From: JAJAZB01 sp965249815 | Lineage (GTDB): Bacteria; Bacteroidota; Bacteroidia; Cytophagales; Spirosomataceae | Assembly (NCBI GenBank): GCA_965249815.1 | Contig: CBDFMV010000003.1 | Location: 3,100,001-3,164,000 of the forward strand | Direction of reading: 5' to 3' | DNA length: 64,000 bases | In this document: piece after piece, positions 50,573-58,486 of the stretch | How positions within the stretch are numbered: position 1 is the stretch's first letter | Layout of the letters: the number at the start of each line of letters is the position of its first letter | Program-made: the position numbers and the translations under genes | Notes under the pieces: generated by a model | What the model was told of the DNA's origin: nothing | Databases searched by the model: none | The model's input: the letters and a program-made list of their open reading frames with translations, nothing else

Positions 50573-51784
50573 TCAGGGTTCAAAAAAGTCCGACTTCAGA
50601 AATTTCTCGGGGTTCGTTTCGGTAATCAATTTCCACTTGGCCTGCGAGAAATTACTGACATCGTCGATGAAATCGTCCTTCAGCCGCTGCTCTTCTTTTT
50701 CCTGCAAAGTCATGAAGTAATCGGTGCCGAACAGGATTTGGTCGCCAAATGAAGATTTGACGTCCTCCCAGAGTTGGTGTCGCAGCGAATCGTCGTAGAG
50801 GGTGTAGGAAATGTCCGTGTACACGTTCGGAAATTCCGGTGTTTGAATCAGGTCACGGACGGTTTCGTACCAATTGTTTTCGCCGGCTCGGACGGGTTCT
50901 TTCTTCAAGAAAGACTCGACTTCCGCCGAACCGCCAAAATGAGCCAGGTTGAGTTTTAGCTTGGGGAAACGGCCCAGCACGTCGTAGTAATTGATGGGGT
51001 TGGTAAAGTTGTCGCAAAAGTCGTCATTGTTCATGCCACCAGCTCGCACTCGGTCGTAATCGACTATGTAGCGCCGACGGGCGGCCTCGGTTTCGGGAGT
51101 CGGGTTAAAGCTGATCGGCTCCGCCAAGGCCGAGTCGATCGTTCCGGCGAAGTAGGCTCCGCCTCTGGTGCAGTGGGTGGTGATAGGAATCCCGTGTTTT
51201 TCGGCGTATTCGTAGAGCGGAAATAGGTCAGGATTAAAGGGGTAGTAGCCCAGGGGCGGGTACATTTTCAATCCCACGAAATCGTGGCGGGGGCGCAAGC
51301 CCGCTTCATTTTCGGGAAAATACTGCCGGACAATCGCCATCATCGAAGCGGCACCCTCGCGCGGATCCACGGCTAAAAAAGGCATGCAGAGGTCCGGAAA
51401 TTTGCGGCTTAGGTCGGCGATGGACTCGGCCTGGGCCAGATATTCGCCGTAATCGCCCATCCGCCCGCCTAGATGGTCGAAATTCATTGTCAGCACCACG
51501 ATGCGGGCACCGGTGGGGTAGGCTCGTTGCAGCGTCCTGAAGACGTCTTCCATGCTGTTTGCGGAACCAACGGCGATGAAACGGGCCAGTTTTTTGACGT
51601 TCGAGTCGTTCCCGAACAGCCGAACGACTAGACGGGCCAGAAAGCGCGTACCCGATTTAAAGAACCCGACGCGCAGCAGCCGTCCGGCGATGTTGCCGCC
51701 GACCCGACCCGCGTAGTTGGTCAGAAAACTGTTGGGCACGTAATCGAAGGTGAAAACGTGGGTATGGCAATTGTAAAAAGGCAT
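50573..51784 (-). CDS. amidohydrolase-2 family metal-dependent hydrolase
   Basis: The 403-residue protein starts MPFYNCHTHVF, with the HTH metal ligands of the amidohydrolase superfamily. Later come VGLKMYPPLGYYPFNPDLFPLYEYAEKHGIPITTHC (the fourth metal ligand region) and the late Asp in DQILFGTDYFMTL. This is the TIM-barrel Amidohydro_2 (decarboxylase/hydrolase) branch. A large insert (residues 25-100, Arg-rich and hydrophobic) is unusual. It lies 23 bp downstream of an unknown membrane protein on the same strand, so they are likely a pair. Substrate is unknown. Confidence 0.85.
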   Translation of the reverse strand: MPFYNCHTHVFTFDYVPNSFLTNYAGRVGGNIAGRLLRVGFFKSGTRFLARLVVRLFGNDSNVKKLARFIAVGSANSMEDVFRTLQRAYPTGARIVVLTMNFDHLGGRMGDYGEYLAQAESIADLSRKFPDLCMPFLAVDPREGAASMMAIVRQYFPENEAGLRPRHDFVGLKMYPPLGYYPFNPDLFPLYEYAEKHGIPITTHCTRGGAYFAGTIDSALAEPISFNPTPETEAARRRYIVDYDRVRAGGMNNDDFCDNFTNPINYYDVLGRFPKLKLNLAHFGGSAEVESFLKKEPVRAGENNWYETVRDLIQTPEFPNVYTDISYTLYDDSLRHQLWEDVKSSFGDQILFGTDYFMTLQEKEEQRLKDDFIDDVSNFSQAKWKLITETNPEKFLKSDFFEP

Positions 51785-51807
51785 GGCTGAGCGAGATAAG
51801 GAGGATT

Positions 51808-52824
51808 TTATTTTTGGCTGCTCGACGGACTGCCTGGCGGGAGGGCTGTATTGCGGATGGTGACTAGCCGCTTGAGCACGTCAAACCAGAAGGGCGACCC
51901 GAAACTCAGAATCACCACCGAGGCAATCATGCCCAGCACCAAGTGTTTCCAGTTTTCTGGGGAGGCGGGGGCAGTCACGTTCCAGCCAATTGGGATACTC
52001 CGACTTCGGAGCGATGCCTCGGTTTGCTGAATTTGCAGGAGCATGGCCCGTACCTGGGCCGCCGCAGCGGCGGTGTCGGTGGCGGCGGGTTGAGGCGCGC
52101 CCGGTGTGGTGGGGCCAAGCTGGGCACTCATCGTGATGCCTACGTTGACGAAATGCCCACGGGCGGCGGAATCATTGAGTACGGCGTCGGCGATGGCCAG
52201 AAAATTGACCTTCAGAAACAGCACTACGACGATGGAACACCAAATGGTGCGGGCACGGCTTTCCCGCTTGAACTTGCCCGAGACTCGGTCCATGAAGTAA
52301 TTAAACCACTGTTCGATGCGGATCTTTACTTCGTCTATGTGCTGTGTGTCTTCGTAGAACCCCCGCAGCAATCGTTTCATGTCGCTGTACCGGAGGGCTT
52401 CGACGCCCTGAACGTACCGCTGGTGCAGGGTGAGCAAGGGTTGGGTACCGGAAGTGGGCACGCTTTCGCGCACAGTGATGGGGTTCGGGCCGTCGCCTCC
52501 TTCGTAGGTGAAAACGTGCGTTCGCTGGGCGATGGCCGAAACTATGCTCTCGGCAAACTGCCGGGGCGCGATGTACGCGGGAGTGCCTTTTCCGTTGGCT
52601 TCGCGGCTGGCGAGGCTGGGCTGCTCGTATACCAAGGTGGTCAGGTTGATGTTGAGAGGGTCCTTGAACACTTCTTCCAGGGCGGCCCGCAAGAAATTGC
52701 CGCGGCTGCGGCGAAACATGGTGAATAATTCCTGAACGCAGACCACCGCGTTGGAAAGTAGTAGGTAAATGACCACCAGCGCGATGAGCGTGTCAAGGTA
52801 GGTGGAAGAGTCGAGGGTGGGCAT
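51808..52824 (-). CDS. unrecognised three-helix membrane protein
   Basis: The 338-residue protein is read from MPTLDSSTYLDTLIALVVIYLLLSNAVV (ATG 52824); a longer upstream frame is rejected because it translates a terminator-like AT tract. There is one N-terminal helix, a long soluble loop (RGNFLRAALEEVFKDPLNINLTTLVYEQPSL ... GFYEDTQHIDEVKIRIEQWFNYFMDRVSGKFKRESR), a helix near TIWCSIVVVLFLKVNFLAIA and another near LVLGMIASVVILSFGSPFWF. The layout recalls uncharacterised proteins that flank hydrolase genes in Bacteroidota. It is coupled with the amidohydrolase gene (23 bp). Confidence 0.6.
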   Translation of the reverse strand: MPTLDSSTYLDTLIALVVIYLLLSNAVVCVQELFTMFRRSRGNFLRAALEEVFKDPLNINLTTLVYEQPSLASREANGKGTPAYIAPRQFAESIVSAIAQRTHVFTYEGGDGPNPITVRESVPTSGTQPLLTLHQRYVQGVEALRYSDMKRLLRGFYEDTQHIDEVKIRIEQWFNYFMDRVSGKFKRESRARTIWCSIVVVLFLKVNFLAIADAVLNDSAARGHFVNVGITMSAQLGPTTPGAPQPAATDTAAAAAQVRAMLLQIQQTEASLRSRSIPIGWNVTAPASPENWKHLVLGMIASVVILSFGSPFWFDVLKRLVTIRNTALPPGSPSSSQK

Positions 52825-53079
52825 AGGAAAACGAGGGAGGTGGAAAGAATATCGATGGAAGTAAAAGGGGACGAGATAATTGGAGCCCCCAAATTGTTCC
52901 AGGTTTGATGTCGGGTCTTGTTTGGCCTGGACTTGGAACGGGCCATAAAAACAAATTTTCAGACTGGCCTCTTGCTCTTTCGGTGAGCCAAAGGAGAGAG
53001 GAAAGTTTTTGCTACACAACGGGAAAAATACCCTTTTTCCCACAAAATCTTTTCCCTACCTTCGCGGCCCCAAAACCAA

Positions 53080-53109
53080 AAAGGCCAACCCTAAGTGGGG
53101 TTGGCCTTT
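53080..53109 (-). terminator. terminator beyond the displaced clpB 3' end
   Basis: A 12-bp stem (53080-53091 with 53098-53109, AAAGGCCAACCC arms, 6-nt loop) runs into CCTTTTTGGTTTTG on the minus strand. It lies 26 bp after the stop of the clpB-like fragment and could be the original clpB terminator. Confidence 0.85.
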
Positions 53110-53135
53110 GTCATAATCAACAAGCAGTCAATCGT

Positions 53136-53230
53136 TTACACCTCCAACGCCCCACCCACATTCTCGAACCGAATCCCACCGTCGGTATCCAGTTCCATCA
53201 TGATCACGGCGTCTTTGCCCACGGCACCGC
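53136..53230 (-). pseudogene. second copy of the clpB 3' end (last 29 codons)
   Basis: Minus-strand codons from AVGKDAVIMMELD to the end GALEV and a TAA stop (53136-53138) match the end of the intact clpB (TAG at 53913-53915). Across 29 sense codons I count five differences, all synonymous (Val, Gly, Phe, Asn, Leu codons), plus TAG versus TAA. Similarity may reach on to TAAGC at 53238-53242, where the vapC-like stop codon lies, with a 6-nt indel. The fragment has no start; it is a displaced or donor 3' end beside the toxin-antitoxin cassette. Confidence 0.88.
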
Positions 53231-53239
53231 CCGAACTGC

Positions 53240-53632
53240 TTAAAGCGTGTGCAGGTTCAGCACTTGTAGGCCGTCCACCCGGCTGAAATCGTTCTCGTTG
53301 CGGCTGAGTAACGTGAGGCCGCGAACTTTAGCCGTAGCAGCAATCACCGCATCGGGAAGTTTGATACGGGCTGCGCGGCGGATGGCGATAGCCTCGCGGA
53401 TAATGGCCGCATCAGCCAGCGGGATGACTTCGGCGGCATCAGTCAACCGCTGCACCTTTTGAATATAGTCGTCCGGGGCCTGAAAACCGAGTACCTCGAT
53501 TTCAGTAACGACGGAAACAATCAGTTGACCCTGGTCGAGAACCTCGAACAAGAGTTGCTTTCCCTGGGGAGGCAACCGGCCTGCCAGAAAGTCGATTAGG
53601 GCATTGGAGTCGGCGAGATATCTCGTTCCCAT
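53240..53632 (-). CDS. PIN-domain toxin (VapC-type)
   Basis: The 130-residue protein is a PIN-fold ribonuclease: first acidic residue in LADSNALIDFL (D8), second in SVVTEIEVLGF (E44), third in KLPDAVIAATAKV (D93) and a late Asp in SRNENDFSRVDG. VapC toxins cut tRNA or rRNA and are held by the upstream antitoxin. Its 5' end overlaps the antitoxin gene by 37 bp. Its TAA stop sits where the displaced clpB-like sequence begins. Confidence 0.9.
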   Translation of the reverse strand: MGTRYLADSNALIDFLAGRLPPQGKQLLFEVLDQGQLIVSVVTEIEVLGFQAPDDYIQKVQRLTDAAEVIPLADAAIIREAIAIRRAARIKLPDAVIAATAKVRGLTLLSRNENDFSRVDGLQVLNLHTL

Positions 53633-53820
53633 TCGTTGCGCATTTCTTCAAGTTGCCGGTGTAAGTCTGCCGCCAGTTCAGGCGTAATGCTGCCGTAGAG
53701 TTCTTCGGACAGCTTGTGCTTGGGTTTTTCAGGCGGCTGGATGCGGATGATGTCGAGGTTTTCGAGGTCGCGCAGCAACGGGAGCGCCTTTTCATTGAGC
53801 ACTTCGATGGTGAGCATCAT
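53596..53820 (-). CDS. antitoxin partner of the PIN toxin
   Basis: The 74-residue protein is read from MMLTIEVLNEKALPLLRDLENLDIIRI (ATG 53820). It is followed by a helical, charged tail (KPKHKLSEELYGSITPELAADLHRQLEEMRNEWERDI), which is the typical length and layout of antitoxins in Bacteroidota PIN pairs: short beta DNA-binding or dimer unit, then toxin-wrapping helix. The small size, 37-bp overlap with the toxin and same strand support the pairing. The antitoxin family is not recognised by a clear motif. Confidence 0.82.
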   Translation of the reverse strand: MMLTIEVLNEKALPLLRDLENLDIIRIQPPEKPKHKLSEELYGSITPELAADLHRQLEEMRNEWERDISPTPMP

Positions 53821-53852
53821 AACGTTTCTTTTTCTGAGCAAGGTACAAAAAA

Positions 53853-53879
53853 GCGGGCGACCCGGTGAGAGACGCCCGC
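53853..53879 (-). terminator. terminator between clpB and the toxin-antitoxin pair
   Basis: GCGGGCG (53853-53859) pairs with CGCCCGC (53873-53879) across 13 nt, followed on the minus strand by six T. It ends the present clpB transcript. Confidence 0.75.
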
Positions 53880-53885
53880 CTGAAA

Positions 53886-53904
53886 CTCCGACCAGAGGTC
53901 GGAG
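53886..53904. repeat. dispersed palindrome 8 bp from the clpB stop
   Basis: CTCCGACC (53886-53893) pairs with GGTCGGAG (53897-53904) across AGA and is followed by CTACGT. This repeats the layout beside fumC at 11355-11378. Confidence 0.65.
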
Positions 53905-53912
53905 CTACGTAT

Positions 53913-56540
53913 CTACACCTCCAGCGCCCCACCCACGTTCTCAAACCGAATCCCGCCGTCGGTATCCAGTTCCATCATGATGACGGCGTCTTTGCCCACG
54001 GCCCCGCTTAGGATTTCTTTCGAGAGCTGGTTGAGAATCCGGCGTTGCAGTACGCGTTTCAGCGGGCGGGCGCCAAACTGGGGTTCGTAGCCTTCCTCAG
54101 CAAGTTTTTCGAGCACCTCGTCGGCGGCCTCGAGGGTGATGCCCTGCTCGGCGAGGCGGCGCTGGATGCCCTTAAACTGGATGCCTACGATTTTGCGCAG
54201 GTTCTTCGGGTTGAGCGGCTCGAAGAGCACGATTTCGTCAATTCGGTTCAGAAACTCGGGGCGCACGCTGGCCTTCAGCAACTCCATCACGGCGGCTTTC
54301 GCCTCTTCCATCACGAGGGCGTGGTTCCAGCCTTCGTCTTCAGCGAACTTTTCCTGAATCAGGTGGCTGCCGAGGTTGGAAGTCATGATGATGATGGTAT
54401 TCTTAAAATTCGCCACGCGGCCTTTGTTGTCGGTCAGGCGGCCTTCGTCAAGTACCTGGAGCAGGATGTTCCACACGTCGGGGTGGGCCTTTTCGATTTC
54501 GTCGAGCAGAATCACGCTGTACGGTTTGCGGCGCACGGCTTCGGTGAGTTGTCCGCCTTCGTCGTAGCCCACGTATCCCGGAGGTGCGCCGATGAGGCGG
54601 CTCACGGCGTGGCGCTCCTGGTACTCGCTCATGTCGATGCGCACCATTGCGGTGTCGTCGTTGAAGAGGTACTCGGCCAGCGTGCGGGCCAGTTCGGTTT
54701 TGCCCACGCCAGTGGGGCCAAGGAACAGGAAGCTGCCGATGGGCCGCTTGGGGTCCTGCATGCCAGCGCGGCTGCGGCGCACGGCGTCGGCCACGGCTTC
54801 AATGGCCTCGTCCTGCCCGGCCACGCGGCGGTGCAGTTCGCGTTCGAGGTTGAGCAGCTTTTCCCGGTCGGATTGCAGCATTTTCTGCACAGGAATGCCC
54901 GTCCACTTGGCCACCACTTCGGCGATGTCTTCGGCGGTGACTTCTTCCTGGAGCATTTTCGTGCTTCGTGCATCGTGCTCCGTGCTGCGTTGGAGTTCAT
55001 CGAGCTTTTTCTGGGCTTCGAGAATCTTGCCGTAGCGAATTTCGGCCACCTTGCCGTAGTCACCGTTGCGCTCGGCTTGTTCGGCTTCAAGCTTCAACTG
55101 GTCGATTTTCTCCTTTTCGGCCCGGATTTCGTCCAGAACGCCTTTTTCGTTCTGCCACTGGGCTTTGAGGCCGTCGCGTTTTTCGTTGAGGTCGGCGAGT
55201 TCTTTGTTCAACTGGCTTTCCTTGTCGCGGTTTTCCTCGCGGCGGATGGCCTCGCGCTCGATTTCGAGTTGCATGATGCGGCGGTTCAACTCGTCGAGTT
55301 CTTCGGGCACCGAGTCGATTTCGAGGCGCATTTTGGCGGCGGCTTCGTCCATCAGGTCGATGGCCTTGTCGGGCAAAAAGCGGTCGGAGATGTACCGGTT
55401 CGAGAGTTCGACGGCGGCGATGACCGCGTCGTCCTGAATCCGCACGCCGTGGTGGACTTCGTACTTGTCCTTGATGCCGCGCAGAATCGAGATGGCGTCG
55501 GCCACGTCGGGTTCGTCCACCGTCACGGCCTGGAAGCGTCGTTCGAGGGCCTTGTCTTTCTCAATGTATTTCTGGTATTCCTTTAGCGTCGTGGCCCCGA
55601 TGGCGTGCAATTCGCCCCGCGCCAGGGCGGGTTTGAGCAGGTTGGCCGCGTCCATCGCGCCTTCGCCGCCACCCGCGCCGATCAGCGTGTGGATTTCATC
55701 AATGAACAACACCAGGTCGCCCTCGGAGTCGGTTACTTCCTTGATGACGGCCTTCAATCGTTCTTCAAATTCGCCCTTGTACTTAGCCCCGGCCACTAAG
55801 AGGCCCATGTCGAGCGAGTAAATGGTTTTGGTTTTCAAATTCTCCGGCACGTCGCCCTGCACGATGCGCTGCGCGAGGCCTTCGACGATCGCCGTTTTCC
55901 CGACGCCCGGCTCGCCAATCAGCATCGGGTTGTTTTTCGTGCGCCGCGACAGGATTTGCAGCACGCGGCGGATCTCTTCGTCGCGCCCAATTACCGGGTC
56001 GATTTTCCCCTGCTGGGCGAGTTGGTTGAGGTTTTTGCTGTACCGTTCGAGCGAGCGGTACTTGGCTTCGGCGTTCTGATCGTTCACGGGATTGTTTTTT
56101 CCTCTCAATTCGTTGATGGTGGTTTTCAGCAAGTCTTCGGTCAGGCCGTTGCCTTTCAGCAGTTGCGCGACGGCGTCTTTCCCGGCGGCGAGGCCCAGCC
56201 AGAGCAATTCGACGCTCACAAATTCGTCCTTAAACTCTTTGGTCAAACTCTGTGCCTTCGCCAGGGCGGCGTTGAGGTCGTTGCTCAGGTAAATCTGCCC
56301 CTGCGCCCCGGTACCGCTCACTTTTGGGTAGCCGGTCAAAACCGCTTCGAGCGTGCGGCTCAACAGTTGCGGCTGGACATTCGCTTTCTTCAAAAGAAAA
56401 CCGGAGGTATCGGGGTCTTCGTCCAGCAACGCCTTCAGCACGTGGCCGGTTTCGACGGTTTGTTGCTGGGCCGCCTGGGCCACCTGCACGGCGTGCTGGA
56501 TGACCTCCTGCGCCTTGATGGTGTACTGGTTGAAGTTCAT
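53913..56540 (-). CDS. clpB: disaggregase chaperone ClpB
   Basis: The 875-residue Hsp100 works with DnaK to unfold aggregates. It has the N domain (1-145), AAA1 with Walker A GEPGVGKTA near 209 and Walker B LVLFIDEIHTLIGAGG, and a coiled-coil middle domain (about 400-520) that identifies ClpB. AAA2 has Walker A GPTGVGKTE near 605, VRIDMSEYQERHAVSRL and VILLDEIEKAHPDV. The linker before AAA2 (about 517-528) reads RSTEHDARSTK and is encoded by a GCACG-rich repeat tract. The last 29 codons have a near-identical second copy 777 bp downstream. Confidence 0.97.
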   Translation of the reverse strand: MNFNQYTIKAQEVIQHAVQVAQAAQQQTVETGHVLKALLDEDPDTSGFLLKKANVQPQLLSRTLEAVLTGYPKVSGTGAQGQIYLSNDLNAALAKAQSLTKEFKDEFVSVELLWLGLAAGKDAVAQLLKGNGLTEDLLKTTINELRGKNNPVNDQNAEAKYRSLERYSKNLNQLAQQGKIDPVIGRDEEIRRVLQILSRRTKNNPMLIGEPGVGKTAIVEGLAQRIVQGDVPENLKTKTIYSLDMGLLVAGAKYKGEFEERLKAVIKEVTDSEGDLVLFIDEIHTLIGAGGGEGAMDAANLLKPALARGELHAIGATTLKEYQKYIEKDKALERRFQAVTVDEPDVADAISILRGIKDKYEVHHGVRIQDDAVIAAVELSNRYISDRFLPDKAIDLMDEAAAKMRLEIDSVPEELDELNRRIMQLEIEREAIRREENRDKESQLNKELADLNEKRDGLKAQWQNEKGVLDEIRAEKEKIDQLKLEAEQAERNGDYGKVAEIRYGKILEAQKKLDELQRSTEHDARSTKMLQEEVTAEDIAEVVAKWTGIPVQKMLQSDREKLLNLERELHRRVAGQDEAIEAVADAVRRSRAGMQDPKRPIGSFLFLGPTGVGKTELARTLAEYLFNDDTAMVRIDMSEYQERHAVSRLIGAPPGYVGYDEGGQLTEAVRRKPYSVILLDEIEKAHPDVWNILLQVLDEGRLTDNKGRVANFKNTIIIMTSNLGSHLIQEKFAEDEGWNHALVMEEAKAAVMELLKASVRPEFLNRIDEIVLFEPLNPKNLRKIVGIQFKGIQRRLAEQGITLEAADEVLEKLAEEGYEPQFGARPLKRVLQRRILNQLSKEILSGAVGKDAVIMMELDTDGGIRFENVGGALEV

Positions 56541-56724
56541 TTTTAGTCAAGAGTTGTTGGTTGATGGTGAACAGGAAAAAGGGATTCCAGGAGTTATTTT
56601 CGGACGTTTTGGCGGAAAAACTGATTCATACGGGCAGATTTAGGACATTTTGACTTAAAATTGACGGCTAATCCGATTGCAAACGTGGTGATTTTCCGGT
56701 AATGTTGTAGAAAATTGAACCGCT

Positions 56725-57195
56725 ATGGAAGCTGTCGTTGAGCAGACCGAATATGAACTCGAACGCGGAAAAGCCATGCCGAGTAAAAACCACGGAAAAT
56801 TACAGTACCGCCTTGCAAAGGCAATCGGTGACCGATACGAAGAACGCTTCGACATCATTCCCGAATTGGCCCTCGAATTGTTCACTGGCCGGGTTACACC
56901 CGACATCGCTCTTTGCCAGGTTGAGCCAACCGATTGGCTCGACGACGAGGTTCGGGTAAGCAAAGCCCCGCTCGGGGTCATCGAAATCCTTTCCGTGACG
57001 CAGGGCATTCAGGGACTGATCGACAAGCTCGACGTGTATTTCGAGGCGGGCGTGCAGTCGTGCTGGATCGTGCTGCCAACGTTCCGCACCATTCACGTTT
57101 TCCACGCCAAACACGACTATAAAACCTTCACGGAAGGCATTTTACACGACGAAAAGCTGGGCATCGACGTGGATTTGGGCGTGATTTTTCGTTGA
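56725..57195 (+). CDS. Uma2 family (DUF820) putative endonuclease-fold protein
   Basis: The 156-residue protein has the Uma2 pattern: early NHGKLQYRLAKAIGDRYEERFDIIPELALELFTGRVTPDIALC with the PD motif, LGVIEILSVTQGIQGLIDKLDVYFEAGVQSCWIVLP with the ExL..DxxxKxxxY region, and a late VFH. The fold is PD-(D/E)xK, but most members have no shown nuclease activity. The family is abundant in cyanobacteria and present in Cytophagales. It ends at a bidirectional terminator shared with the radical SAM gene. Confidence 0.87.
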   Translation: MEAVVEQTEYELERGKAMPSKNHGKLQYRLAKAIGDRYEERFDIIPELALELFTGRVTPDIALCQVEPTDWLDDEVRVSKAPLGVIEILSVTQGIQGLIDKLDVYFEAGVQSCWIVLPTFRTIHVFHAKHDYKTFTEGILHDEKLGIDVDLGVIFR

Positions 57196-57209
57196 AAACA
57201 GCACCCAAT

Positions 57210-57239
57210 AAAACGGCCCCGAGTACTCGGGGCCGTTTT
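57210..57239. terminator. bidirectional terminator (30-bp palindrome)
   Basis: AAAACGGCCCCGAGT at 57210-57224 is complementary to 57225-57239. It lies between convergent stops and gives T runs both ways. Confidence 0.92.
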
Positions 57240-57244
57240 GTTTT

Positions 57245-58309
57245 TTAAAACAGCCTAAACTGCATCCCCTCCCGCCGGAACTGCGTCAAATCGTACGGCG
57301 GCATCTCGCGCCCAACCATAAATTTTTTCCGAAAAAGGGCGTGCAACTGCGCGATGTGTTCGGCCAGCGGCCCCTGGCCCATCATCCTCAGGTGCCAGCG
57401 GCTGTCGTTGAGTTGCCCGCCGTGGCAATCGCGAATTTGCGCCAGCACTTTGTCAGCGCGGTCGGGAAAGGCTTTCCGAATCCAGTCTTCAAACAGTTCG
57501 GCAATCGCCCCGTTCAGGCGCACGATCGTGTAACCCGCCGTGCGCGCCCCGGCCTGGGCGGCAGCTTCGATGAGTTTTGGGATTTCGTGGTCGTTGAGGC
57601 CGGGAATGATCGGGGCCGTCATCACGCCGACGGGCACACCCGCTTCGCTGAGTTTGCGGATCACGGCTAACCGCCCGTTGGCGGTGACGGTGCGCGGTTC
57701 CATCGCCTGCCGTAATTCTTCGTTGAGTGTCGTCAGGGAAATGTAAACGTGAACGAGGTTGCGTTCGGCGAGTTGAGCGAGTAAGTCCAAATCCCTCAAA
57801 ATCAGCGCATTTTTTGTGATCATGCCCAGTGGATTGCGGTATTTCACGAACACTTCGAGCAGGCCCCGCGTGATGCGAAACTTGCGCTCGGCGGGTTGGT
57901 AGCAATCGGTGTTGCCGGAGATTTCGATGGGAGAGGGCTGCCACTTCGGCGAGTTGAACAAGTCGTCCAGCATCTTCGGCGCGGTGGGTTTCACCATGAT
58001 TTTGCTTTCAAAATCCAGCCCCGCCGAAAAGCCCCAGTACTCGTGCGAGTTGCGGGCGTAGCAGTAAATGCAGCCGTGTTCGCAGCCCTGGTAGGGGTTG
58101 ATGGACTGCCCGGCGGGCAGGTCGGGGCTGTTGAACGTGCTGAGGATTTTCTTCGGCGTTTCGGTGAAAAACTGTGTTTTCGGGCTTGGCAGCAGGTCTT
58201 CGGGGTCGGCGTCCGGCTCGTCGGCCTCGACGCGATGCTTCAGGAAATGGTTGGCCGTGTTTTGCTGGGAACCGCGCCCTTTTCGGAAGTTTTCGGGAGA
58301 GGAATTCAT
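57245..58309 (-). CDS. PA0069-type radical SAM protein
   Basis: The 354-residue protein is read from MNSSPENFRKGRGSQQN (ATG 58309). It has the radical SAM cysteines in NPYQGCEHGCIYCYAR (Cx3Cx2C, near 77-84), the conserved GRGSQQNTANHF front, EISGNTDCYQPAE, and VGVMTAPIIPGLNDHEIPKL. This combination marks the PA0069/SPL-like group related to spore photoproduct lyase; its reaction is unknown. A photolyase-like DNA repair role has been suggested for relatives only. Confidence 0.9.
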   Translation of the reverse strand: MNSSPENFRKGRGSQQNTANHFLKHRVEADEPDADPEDLLPSPKTQFFTETPKKILSTFNSPDLPAGQSINPYQGCEHGCIYCYARNSHEYWGFSAGLDFESKIMVKPTAPKMLDDLFNSPKWQPSPIEISGNTDCYQPAERKFRITRGLLEVFVKYRNPLGMITKNALILRDLDLLAQLAERNLVHVYISLTTLNEELRQAMEPRTVTANGRLAVIRKLSEAGVPVGVMTAPIIPGLNDHEIPKLIEAAAQAGARTAGYTIVRLNGAIAELFEDWIRKAFPDRADKVLAQIRDCHGGQLNDSRWHLRMMGQGPLAEHIAQLHALFRKKFMVGREMPPYDLTQFRREGMQFRLF

Positions 58310-58486
58310 GCGGGCAAAGTACAAATTTCCGCCTCAATCACTAATTCTTGTGTGATAAATAGTTTTTAGTTGTATTGTATTACGGTTCGTCCAAACCGGA
58401 AAGTTTCCCCGAAATCCCTCGGCCCGCCGATTTTTCCAGGGTTAATCCGTACTTTTACCCGTCTCATTCAACCAATCCGCCAATTG

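Noticed and set aside
51808..53043. Extended start for the membrane protein, beginning at 53043
   Set aside because: The first 73 codons would translate an AT-rich spacer with a repeated GGGTATTTTTCCC motif; the hydrophobic start at 52824 is the natural one.
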